Below, one piece after another: positions 1-6,229 of a stretch of DNA of 10,598 nucleotides. Under the pieces are notes generated by a model. That model ran no database searches, had not been told where the DNA came from, and saw nothing but the letters and a program-made list of their open reading frames with translations. Made by a program: the position numbers and the translations under genes. The stretch's first letter is position 1; the number at the start of each line of letters is the position of its first letter. Source of the stretch: G039029935 sp039029935 (lineage in GTDB: Bacteria > Chloroflexota > Anaerolineae > Caldilineales > Caldilineaceae); contig JBCCFC010000367.1 of assembly GCA_039029935.1 (NCBI GenBank), positions 1 to 10,598 on the forward strand, read 5' to 3'.

Positions 1-22
1 CTCGCTTTTATTTTAACTCGGA

Positions 23-27
23 AAGGA
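23..27 (+). promoter_or_regulatory. Shine-Dalgarno site of the lipoprotein gene
   Basis: AAGGA lies 10 nt before the ATG at 38. A TTG at 29 in the same frame would sit almost on top of this site, so the ATG at 38 is the better start. Confidence 0.7.
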
Positions 28-37
28 TTTGATTGAT

Positions 38-724
38 ATGATACAAAAAAGCAATGCCATGCAGCCCCTTGTTTGGCTCGTCATCATAATCGTATTAACA
101 GTCAGTGCCTGTATGTCTTCGTCCATAGAATCTGACCCACAGCCTACCACAATGGTTGAAATGACAGAATCAAATACAGTGGCTAACTCAGAGGAAGCTG
201 ACTCAGAGGAAGCTGACTCAGAGGAAGCTGATTCAGAAGAAGTAGAGACAGATGCTCCTGTATCGCCTCTAAGCGCACCAGAGTCACCTTTGGCTGCACC
301 AGAGTCACCACTGGCCGCACCCGAAGCTGCTGAATTGCCAGCATTAGAGATTGTTTACGATGAGGGAAACGGTGCTGTGACAGGTCAACTTATCTTTGTG
401 GATGAGAATGGTGAGCGTCCTGTCGCTGGTGTAATGCTCGCATTGAGTGATATGTTAAAAGACGATAAAGGAAACCCGCTCATTGCTTCCTACAAACGAG
501 AACTCGCACCACGTATCATTACAGATGAGTATGGTCGCTTTGTGTTCAATCAAGTTGAGCCTGAAACGTATGGGCTGATTCTGGATTCGGTTACAAAAGC
601 CACGTTACTCGATTATACAGAGCAAATATATTCAATAGTATTCGATGTTGAAGCAAATGGGCTTGTTGATTTTGGTGAACTGCGGTATGATGATCTCCCT
701 GTGCCGGGGTACACAAAGAAATAA
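38..724 (+). CDS. Repeat-linker lipoprotein with carboxypeptidase-regulatory-like domain
   Basis: A 228-residue predicted secreted lipoprotein. Starting from ATG 38, a basic N-terminus leads into a hydrophobic segment (about residues 11-21) and a lipobox V-S-A-C with the lipidated Cys at 25, so the mature protein should be membrane-anchored outside the cytoplasm. Next comes a Ser/Glu/Asp/Pro-rich linker (about residues 26-105) made of SEEAD repeats and then SPLxAPE repeats. The C-terminal part (about 110-225) has the spacing of a carboxypeptidase-regulatory-like or Cna-B-like beta sandwich, with GAVTGQLIF early and ITDEYGRFVFNQVEPETYGL later. Such domains usually mediate adhesion or structure rather than catalysis. 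The gene is followed by a palindrome and a terminator, so it is probably transcribed apart from the next operon. No specific function can be assigned. The lipoprotein call is firm; the domain call is by pattern only. Confidence 0.8.
   Translation: MIQKSNAMQPLVWLVIIIVLTVSACMSSSIESDPQPTTMVEMTESNTVANSEEADSEEADSEEADSEEVETDAPVSPLSAPESPLAAPESPLAAPEAAELPALEIVYDEGNGAVTGQLIFVDENGERPVAGVMLALSDMLKDDKGNPLIASYKRELAPRIITDEYGRFVFNQVEPETYGLILDSVTKATLLDYTEQIYSIVFDVEANGLVDFGELRYDDLPVPGYTKK
191..240 (+). repeat. 15-bp in-frame tandem repeat (SEEAD)
   Basis: The unit GAGGAAGCTGACTCA occurs at 191-205 and 206-220, with a one-base variant at 221-235 and a decayed partial copy after it. It encodes an acidic linker of repeated Ser-Glu-Glu-Ala-Asp. 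Near-identity of the copies points to recent slippage expansion, so the copy number may vary between strains. Confidence 0.9.
263..325 (+). repeat. 21-bp in-frame repeat (SPLxAPE)
   Basis: Three 21-nt units at 263-283, 284-304 and 305-325 encode SPLSAPE, SPLAAPE and SPLAAPE. Unlike the SEEAD units, the DNA copies differ at several third positions, so this repeat is older and kept at protein level. It forms a proline-rich extended linker. Confidence 0.85.
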
Positions 725-750
725 GGTGATTTCCGAAATGAATATACTGG

Positions 751-790
751 GTACTCGGGGCGGCTTGATATATCAAGCCTGTACGAATAC
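751..790. repeat. Imperfect 40-bp palindrome, REP-like
   Basis: The core GGCTTGATATATCAAGCC (762-779) is a perfect 18-bp palindrome. Outside it lies a symmetric unpaired 4-nt stretch on each side, then GTACTCG (751-757) facing CGAATAC (784-790) with one mismatch. Its core matches the core of the hairpin at 9601-9618 in 16 of 18 positions, so the two look like members of one dispersed family. It has no T-tract and is unlikely to be a terminator by itself. Confidence 0.75.
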
Positions 791-858
791 ACAACTCGTC
801 TGGTACATTCTCTATCAAAAATTGCCTAATTTTTAACTTTTCATTGAAAGATGTTATA

Positions 859-887
859 AAAGTCCGGTTTGTTAAGTCGGGCTTTTT
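859..887 (+). terminator. Rho-independent terminator after the lipoprotein gene
   Basis: The stem AAAGTCCG (859-866) pairs with CGGGCTTT (878-885), including one G-T wobble, around an 11-nt loop. The 3' arm runs into T883-T887. It should separate the lipoprotein transcript from the response-regulator operon. No convincing promoter is visible between it and 951. Confidence 0.75.
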
Positions 888-950
888 CCATTTCTACAGA
901 GATTAGGCGATTGGTATTGTAATCAGCGATTAAGTTAAAGCAAAGACAGA

Positions 951-1688
951 ATGACAACACAACAGTCAAAACAAACACTGGTCCTCATTGTGGATGATGA
1001 ACCGCGCATGATCCGCTTTGTCAAGATGAATCTTGATTTGGAAGGATATATGACGATTGAGGCGAATGATGGCATACATGCCCTGGAAAAGGTCCGCGAT
1101 CATGACCCTGACATGGTGTTATTAGATGTTGAGATGCCCGGATTGGATGGGTTTGAAACGCTCAAACGATTGCGTGAAATCAGCGAGGCAGCGGTTATCA
1201 TGTTGACGGTTCGTTCTGAGGAGGAGGACCGCATTAAAGGGCTAGACTTGGGTGCAGATGACTATGTAACCAAACCCTTTAGCCCTCGCGAACTCTCCAG
1301 TCGGATTCGAGCGGTCTTGCGTCGTTTTGAGACAACGGCTAGGCCAGAAAGTCAAATCATCAAAATTGATGATAGATTACAGGTAGATATTCAGCGGCGC
1401 GATGTGATTGTGGATGACACACGCCAAAGTCTGCGTCCAACCGAGTATCGCCTGTTACATCAGTTGATTCAGAATGCAGGTTGGGTTGTGCCGCATGAAG
1501 CATTACTCACCAAAGTTTGGGGACATGAGTATATCAATGATAACCATCTGCTGCGTCTTTATATTACCTATTTACGTAAAAAGATAGAAGTAGACCCCTC
1601 CAAACCTCAATATATATTCACCGAGCGAGGGTTAGGCTACAGGTTTGTCGATTTTGACAGAAATGATGATGCAGACATTCCAGAATAG
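951..1688 (+). CDS. OmpR/PhoB-family response regulator, KdpE-like, orphan
   Basis: A 245-residue two-domain response regulator. The receiver domain (about residues 9-125) has the acidic pair D15/D16, phospho-acceptor D59 in LLDVEMPG, T86, switch aromatic Y105 and K108 in TKPF, so all residues for phosphorylation are present. After a short linker, a winged-helix DNA-binding domain (about 135-235) shows LRPTEYRLL, the recognition-helix region LLRLYITYLRKKIE and the wing motif TERGLGYRF. The LRxYITYLRKKIE form is closer to KdpE than to PhoB. No histidine kinase gene lies within the window, so its partner is elsewhere. It is followed after 12 nt by the O-methyltransferase gene and is probably co-transcribed with it, suggesting control of the surface-glycan genes downstream. 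The start at ATG 951 has only a weak purine-rich site before it. The family is certain; the targets are inferred. Confidence 0.93.
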   Translation: MTTQQSKQTLVLIVDDEPRMIRFVKMNLDLEGYMTIEANDGIHALEKVRDHDPDMVLLDVEMPGLDGFETLKRLREISEAAVIMLTVRSEEEDRIKGLDLGADDYVTKPFSPRELSSRIRAVLRRFETTARPESQIIKIDDRLQVDIQRRDVIVDDTRQSLRPTEYRLLHQLIQNAGWVVPHEALLTKVWGHEYINDNHLLRLYITYLRKKIEVDPSKPQYIFTERGLGYRFVDFDRNDDADIPE

Positions 1689-1700
1689 AAATAGACATTT

Positions 1701-2570
1701 ATGACAAAAAGCATGTTAGATGAAGCGGGATTGCGAGAGCAGTATATTCAGCTCATAATGAAAACACTTTCGTTTTCATTATGGCAAGAAGAGGCGGTCC
1801 CACTCCATACATCGTACCGACATCGACGATTGGTGTGGCGTTCTATTGGCACAATGTTATCCACTCTCGTCCGTCCATTTGGCTATACACTGTATGAGAG
1901 AACAAGATACGCTGACCAGCAGAAGTTTGAGGGCTATATCTGGCCGACGTATGCAGACACCATGATCGGAACCCCTCGATTAGAAAATATACGTGATTGC
2001 ATCTTAAACTGCTTTGCCGAGAATGTTCCGGGCGATTTTATTGAGGCTGGTGTTTGGCGTGGCGGTGGCAGTATCTTTATGGCAGCGATATTGAATGCCT
2101 ATCAGATATCTGATCGAAAAATTTTTGTGGCCGATTCATTTCAAGGATTGCCGCCCCCCGATGCAGAAACATATCCAGCGGATAAAGGCGACAAGCATTC
2201 AAAATATAATAAGATTCTTTCGGTTTCACTCGAAGAAGTCCAGCGCAATTTTGAAAAATACGATCTGTTACATGACAATATTGTTTTTGTCCCTGGCTGG
2301 TTTAAAGATACGTTGCCTACACTAAAAGACAACAGATTTGCTGTTATCCGCCTGGATGGAGATATGTATGGCTCAACCATAGAATCCTTGGACAATCTAT
2401 ACCCATTATTGTCGGTCGGTGGGTATTGTATCATTGATGATTATGCCTTGGATGGGTGTCGTAAAGCGGTTGACGACTACCGTGCACGGTTTTCAATCAC
2501 AGAGCCTATCATCTCAATAGATTGGACTGGTGCGTATTGGAAAAAAGAAGTTGATATTCTGTCCTTATGA
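1701..2570 (+). CDS. TylF/MycF-type O-methyltransferase
   Basis: A 289-residue SAM-dependent methyltransferase of the macrocin O-methyltransferase (TylF/MycF) family. Members methylate a sugar hydroxyl in a metal-dependent way. Visible signatures are the SAM-binding strand and loop GDFIEAGVWRGGG (residues 111-123), VADSFQGLPPPD (143-154), the acidic motif RLDGDMYGST (217-226) and IIDDYALDGCRKAV (from 244). D219/D221 and D246/D247 are the likely metal-site acids by analogy with MycF. The first 75 residues are an extension with little family resemblance, and M20 (ATG 1758) is a possible later start inside an inverted repeat. The gene ends in an ATGA overlap with the glycosyltransferase, so the two are translationally coupled. 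In this setting it probably methylates a surface-glycan sugar rather than a macrolide. No clear Shine-Dalgarno site precedes ATG 1701. Confidence 0.88.
   Translation: MTKSMLDEAGLREQYIQLIMKTLSFSLWQEEAVPLHTSYRHRRLVWRSIGTMLSTLVRPFGYTLYERTRYADQQKFEGYIWPTYADTMIGTPRLENIRDCILNCFAENVPGDFIEAGVWRGGGSIFMAAILNAYQISDRKIFVADSFQGLPPPDAETYPADKGDKHSKYNKILSVSLEEVQRNFEKYDLLHDNIVFVPGWFKDTLPTLKDNRFAVIRLDGDMYGSTIESLDNLYPLLSVGGYCIIDDYALDGCRKAVDDYRARFSITEPIISIDWTGAYWKKEVDILSL
1754..1783. repeat. 12-bp perfect inverted repeat inside the O-methyltransferase gene
   Basis: CATAATGAAAAC (1754-1765) and GTTTTCATTATG (1772-1783) are exact reverse complements around a 6-nt loop. The stem covers codons for residues 19-28. 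It could be an operator-like site, an RNA hairpin damping early translation, or chance. There is no T-tract, so it is not a terminator. Confidence 0.6.
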
Positions 2571-3763
2571 CCAAACTGTTGATGATTCTATATAACCGCG
2601 TTGGTCGAGGCACATATTGGCGGGCATTAGGATATGCACAACAATTGGCCCATAACCACAATTATGAAGTCACAATCATGGCTGTCTCACCCACACCGAT
2701 TCGCCATATCCAGACACACACACAATCATCTCCATTGGGAACAGGAACGGTGACAATCATCAAAACACCGGACTTGATGCCCGCATCAGGATATGATCCC
2801 TATGATAGCATTCAACGTCTTTTGTGGCTTCGTGGCAAAGACTATGAGCTAATCCATGCCTTTGAATGCCGCCCGGTTGTGATTCTGCCTGCCCTCTATG
2901 CCCAACGCATGATGGGCGTTCCTCTTGTCACCGATTGGTGTGATTGGTTTGGTCGGGGTGGTTCTGTCGAGCGCAGAGAAAATCCATTTTTGCGGGCAAT
3001 GCTACGGCAGACTGAGACATTTTTTGAAGAAACGTTTCGACCCTCAACGGCTGGTACAACTGTGATCAACAGTATTCTCCAAAACAAAGCCCTTGCATTA
3101 GGGATTCCGCAAGAGAAAATTCTGTTGCTCCATAATGGAGCCAATATTGATGAGATTGTTCCTGAAAATAAAAATGAGCTCCGCGCAAAATACCAATTGC
3201 CATTAGATGGTCCCATTTTTGCCTATACAGGCGCCATCTTCAACGATGATGCACAACTCATGGCAAAGACATTTGACCTGATTGTCGAGAAAATACCAAC
3301 TGCTCGATTACTCATGATTGGTTATTGTAATATTGATCTGAAAGCACTTGTGAAATATCCACAACAAGTCATTCAAACGGGACAAATATCCTATGCAGCC
3401 TTGGCAGATTATGTCGTAGTGGCAGATGTTGGTCTTTTGGCCCTATCAAACACTGGCGCAAATCAAGGTCGATTTCCAATGAAACTCCACGATTTTATGG
3501 CCGCTGGTGTGCCTGTTGTGGTGTCAGATGTGGGGGACTTGGGTACATTTATTTCGGATAGAGGCATTGGCCGAGTCGGTGAAGACAATGCCATTGACTT
3601 AGCCCGTGTAAGCATTGAACTCATTTCTAAACCACACATACATCAGATGATGGGACAGCAAGCTCGAAAAATTGCCGAAACAGAGTTTGCGTGGTCAATC
3701 GTGACACAAAAACTACACACATTTTACCAGAAAATATTGAACACATCAAAAACAGCAAGATGA
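2567..3763 (+). CDS. GT-B glycosyltransferase, family 4-like
   Basis: A 398-residue glycosyltransferase with two Rossmann-like halves. The N-terminal acceptor domain begins with the glycine-containing loop NRVGRGTYWRALGYAQQL (about residues 10-27) and has VTDWCDWFGRGG at 121-132. The C-terminal donor domain starts near residue 185 with LLHNGAN (N190-N193), followed by the strand FAYTGAIF and the nucleotide-sugar motif RFPMKLHDFMAAGVPVVVSD (from 302). In that motif K306 is kept, but the first acid of the usual E-x7-E pair is D309. No signal peptide or membrane segment is visible, so it acts at the cytoplasmic face, adding a sugar to a lipid- or glycan-linked acceptor. Both ends are ATGA overlaps, with the O-methyltransferase at 2567 and the SGNH gene at 3760. 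Donor and acceptor cannot be read from the sequence. Confidence 0.88.
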   Translation: MTKLLMILYNRVGRGTYWRALGYAQQLAHNHNYEVTIMAVSPTPIRHIQTHTQSSPLGTGTVTIIKTPDLMPASGYDPYDSIQRLLWLRGKDYELIHAFECRPVVILPALYAQRMMGVPLVTDWCDWFGRGGSVERRENPFLRAMLRQTETFFEETFRPSTAGTTVINSILQNKALALGIPQEKILLLHNGANIDEIVPENKNELRAKYQLPLDGPIFAYTGAIFNDDAQLMAKTFDLIVEKIPTARLLMIGYCNIDLKALVKYPQQVIQTGQISYAALADYVVVADVGLLALSNTGANQGRFPMKLHDFMAAGVPVVVSDVGDLGTFISDRGIGRVGEDNAIDLARVSIELISKPHIHQMMGQQARKIAETEFAWSIVTQKLHTFYQKILNTSKTAR

Positions 3764-5103
3764 AAATTCCAAATCTTTTTTTTGCAGCACTGATTCTGGG
3801 TTGTGGGATGGTTCTCATTTACCTCCAATTTATATCCGTGAGTCCGATGGACGTTGTCCAAATATATTATACCATTGCCATTGCTGGTATCATCTTCTTT
3901 TCGGTTGCTTTGCGATTCAAACCCGCATGGAAGGTGAACTTAATGTTGCTAACCATTTCTTTCGGGTTGACCGTTTATTTGTGCGAAATTCTACTATTTT
4001 ATCTTAACCAAGCAGGATTTATACAACAGGATAAACGAGCTGCCCTAGCAGCACGGAGTGGTATGGAATTTGATACACGTTCCCGTCTTGAGATCGTCAA
4101 TGAATTACTGGCCGCAGGGACTGAAGCTTATCCGTCCATTTATCCGATGTCATTCCTCGACTCAAATGGATTGATTTCTTCTGCCAATCAGATATATCCC
4201 CTATCAGGTATATCCGATGTTTATACGGTTTACTGCAATGAATCCGGTGCATATTCTTTCTATTATAGTGACGAGTATGGCTTTAACAATCCAAAAAACA
4301 TTATTAATAAGTCCTCTATCGATATTCTACTGGTCGGTGATTCGTTTACAAATGGTGCATGTGTTGAACAAGGGCAAGATTTGGGGGGGCAATTAAGAAG
4401 ACAATTGAAAAAAGATGAGCGCACGGTTTTTAATGCTGGTTTTGGGGCGAATGGTCCGTTATTGGAGCTGGCAACCCTAACGGAGTATGGTTATCCATTA
4501 AAACCAGCGATTGTTCTTTGGGTCTATTATGAAGAAAATGATTTAGATGGGCTTGTGCTTGAGCAAAAGTCTTCATTTTTAATGAACTACTTAGACCCAG
4601 ATTTCCGCCAAGATTTAATCAATCGCCAGAACGAAATTGACTACCAATTGCGGGATTATTATGACGAGGCAAGCGAAGCAAATTTGCAAACCGTGCCTCA
4701 ACAGGATTGGCGACGTATCATTCGGCTCTCTAATTTCCGACAACTGTTGGGGATGGATGTCGTGAAGTCGCCTACCCCCCCGCCATCAGAGCTATTTCAG
4801 ACGATATTAGTGGAGGCTAGGGATCGTGTGCAATCGTGGGGTGGCACAATGTATTTTGTCTATCTTCCTGCATGGCAACGCTATGCAGAGCAACTACCAT
4901 CCAACGAATATAACCGTGAAGCTGTCCTCTCTCTCGTTGAACAGAATACCGTTCCGCTGATAGATTTACATCCAATATTTTCTGAACATCAAGACCCTCT
5001 GTCTCTTTTTCCTTTTCGTTACTTTGGACACTATACTCCTGAAGGATACGAATTGGTTGCACAAGAGATTGAGAAGCAAATCGCCGTAAAGACGAAACCA
5101 TAA
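3760..5103 (+). CDS. Membrane-anchored SGNH/GDSL-like protein
   Basis: A 447-residue protein with three hydrophobic segments (roughly residues 5-23, 33-51 and 60-81) followed by a large domain, probably outside the membrane. SGNH features are GDSF with nucleophile candidate S195, the Asn block EEND (N260) and FGHYTPEGYE with H424. The Asp usually two or three residues before the His is replaced (Y421, F422), so the triad may be incomplete or use another acid. Related membrane SGNH proteins move or remove acetyl groups on surface polysaccharides, which would fit the glycosyltransferase and methyltransferase neighbours. The start at 3760 gives an ATGA overlap with the preceding gene; an in-frame ATG at 3691 would add 23 residues inside that gene and is less likely. 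The C-terminus appears shortened by four residues through insertion of the palindromic element that follows. Confidence 0.78.
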   Translation: MKIPNLFFAALILGCGMVLIYLQFISVSPMDVVQIYYTIAIAGIIFFSVALRFKPAWKVNLMLLTISFGLTVYLCEILLFYLNQAGFIQQDKRAALAARSGMEFDTRSRLEIVNELLAAGTEAYPSIYPMSFLDSNGLISSANQIYPLSGISDVYTVYCNESGAYSFYYSDEYGFNNPKNIINKSSIDILLVGDSFTNGACVEQGQDLGGQLRRQLKKDERTVFNAGFGANGPLLELATLTEYGYPLKPAIVLWVYYEENDLDGLVLEQKSSFLMNYLDPDFRQDLINRQNEIDYQLRDYYDEASEANLQTVPQQDWRRIIRLSNFRQLLGMDVVKSPTPPPSELFQTILVEARDRVQSWGGTMYFVYLPAWQRYAEQLPSNEYNREAVLSLVEQNTVPLIDLHPIFSEHQDPLSLFPFRYFGHYTPEGYELVAQEIEKQIAVKTKP

Positions 5104-5180
5104 CGAACAATAAAAGTAACACAGGCAGAACGCCTGTTACAGGCATTCTGCCTGTGTTACTTTCAGGGCAGACGAAACCA
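5090..5180. mobile_element. Palindromic MITE-like insertion with 11-bp direct repeats
   Basis: AAAGTAACACAGGCAGAA (5113-5130) is the exact reverse complement of 5146-5163. Inside it GCCTG (5132-5136) pairs with CAGGC (5140-5144) around loop TTA, with a single mismatch at C5131/A5145, giving 23 of 24 possible pairs. The hairpin lies within a 69-bp stretch (5101-5169) flanked by two exact copies of AGACGAAACCA at 5090-5100 and 5170-5180. Removing one repeat plus the 69 bp restores an open frame for four more codons (Glu-Lys-Pro-Arg) and a TAA at 5193-5195, 11 nt before the next start. This reads as insertion of a small palindromic element with target duplication. The hairpin does not reach the repeat edges, so the mechanism is uncertain, and there is no transposase gene inside. 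Confidence 0.7.
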
Positions 5181-5206
5181 GAAAAGCCAAGGTAATCAGT
5201 GCAGCC

Positions 5207-6223
5207 ATGACAATCACAAACGAAATCGAAACCGTCCCCTGTAATTTGTGCGGTGCAGATGAACCATCGGTCGTCTATCAACTGCCACTAAGCGACTTTT
5301 ATCCTGGCCGTTATCAGACACAAGAGTGGTCCATTGTTTCTTGCAATCAATGTGGCTTGGTCTATACCAATCCAAGATTAACCCAAGAGAAGCTTTATGA
5401 GTTTTATCAATTTGGAGATCAGGACGACCTGCAATATGTTGAAGACCATTTTATTGAAAGTGCAGATTTGCAACACCGCACTTGGCATCAGTATTTACGC
5501 GTCTTACAAAAGCATAAACCCGCACAGACGACCAGCGGGGGTCCCCATCAACTGCTTGATATCGGGTGCGGGGCTGGCTCCTTTTTGGCCGAAGCGCAAT
5601 CACTTGGCTATGTGGTAGAAGGACAAGAAATCTCCCCTTACTTTATTGACTATTGTCGCAGCCATCATCACTTTACGATCCATGAAGGCTTTCTCGATGA
5701 TTTATCACTGGAGCCAGCATCCTATGATTGTATCACCGCCTTTGATGTGCTTGAACATCACCCCGACCCCACCGCGTTGTTTACACAGATTCATAGGCTC
5801 CTCAAACCGGGTGGCGTGATGATGATGAGTACACCGGATATTGGCAACTGGTCTGCGCGGCGATATGGCGCCAAGTGGCTGCATATTCACCCCATTGGAC
5901 ACATCTACTATTTTGACCGTCAAACCATCAGCATGCTCTTTCAAAAAACCAAGTTTACCTGTGTACAGGTTGGTGGCATTCACACCATAGGGGCATCTGC
6001 ATGGGACACGGCTCAAAATTATGTTACACAGTTTATACGCGTTGTCCTCTTACGATCTGCTTTGATTGGTGTCTATAAACCCGTAACGGCTCGCATCCCA
6101 GCTTTGACACGTTGGCAGGTGACGCTAGGCAACGCTACACTCAATCACGAGAAATTGCTCATGCGTATCGGTCATCAAGTGGTGATGGATGATACGATGG
6201 TCTTTGTTGCTCAGAAAAGATAA
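5207..6223 (+). CDS. Zinc-ribbon class I SAM methyltransferase
   Basis: A 338-residue methyltransferase with an N-terminal zinc-binding module: C12-x2-C15 in PCNLCG and C46-x2-C49 in CNQCGLVYTNPR. The class I Rossmann domain follows, with the SAM loop LDIGCGAGSF (residues 117-126), the acidic strand end near VEGQEIS, and the post-motif FDVLEHHPDP (179-188) leading to LLKPGG. This layout is typical of Methyltransf_23-type enzymes found in sugar and polysaccharide clusters, some of which are C-methyltransferases on nucleotide-linked deoxysugars. A role in modifying the glycan made by the neighbouring genes is inferred; the substrate is unknown. The gene starts 103 nt after the SGNH gene because of the inserted palindrome, and ends 6 nt before the membrane-protein start. 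No strong Shine-Dalgarno site is present; AAGG at 5189-5192 is rather far from the ATG. Confidence 0.87.
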   Translation: MTITNEIETVPCNLCGADEPSVVYQLPLSDFYPGRYQTQEWSIVSCNQCGLVYTNPRLTQEKLYEFYQFGDQDDLQYVEDHFIESADLQHRTWHQYLRVLQKHKPAQTTSGGPHQLLDIGCGAGSFLAEAQSLGYVVEGQEISPYFIDYCRSHHHFTIHEGFLDDLSLEPASYDCITAFDVLEHHPDPTALFTQIHRLLKPGGVMMMSTPDIGNWSARRYGAKWLHIHPIGHIYYFDRQTISMLFQKTKFTCVQVGGIHTIGASAWDTAQNYVTQFIRVVLLRSALIGVYKPVTARIPALTRWQVTLGNATLNHEKLLMRIGHQVVMDDTMVFVAQKR

Positions 6224-6229
6224 ACCACG

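Noticed and set aside
29..37. TTG start for the lipoprotein
   Set aside because: The Shine-Dalgarno AAGGA ends at 27, leaving almost no spacing, while ATG 38 is ideally placed.
191..325. CRISPR-like array
   Set aside because: The repeats are contiguous, without unique spacers, and in frame inside a protein linker.
645..836. 63-codon plus-strand frame overlapping the lipoprotein end
   Set aside because: Out of frame with a supported gene and running through the palindrome; no ribosome site or recognisable motif.
3691..3759. Upstream ATG adding 23 residues to the SGNH protein
   Set aside because: It would lie entirely within the glycosyltransferase gene. The ATG at 3760 gives an ATGA overlap identical in type to the preceding junction and starts directly before the first membrane segment.
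5113..5163. Hairpin as a plain intrinsic terminator
   Set aside because: Only three T follow the 3' arm and they are themselves paired. The flanking direct repeats and the operon-like genes on both sides fit an inserted element better, though partial attenuation is possible.
4817..5281. Minus-strand open frame of 154 codons over the SGNH 3' end and the palindrome
   Set aside because: Antisense to the SGNH and methyltransferase coding regions, with no ribosome site or family motif.
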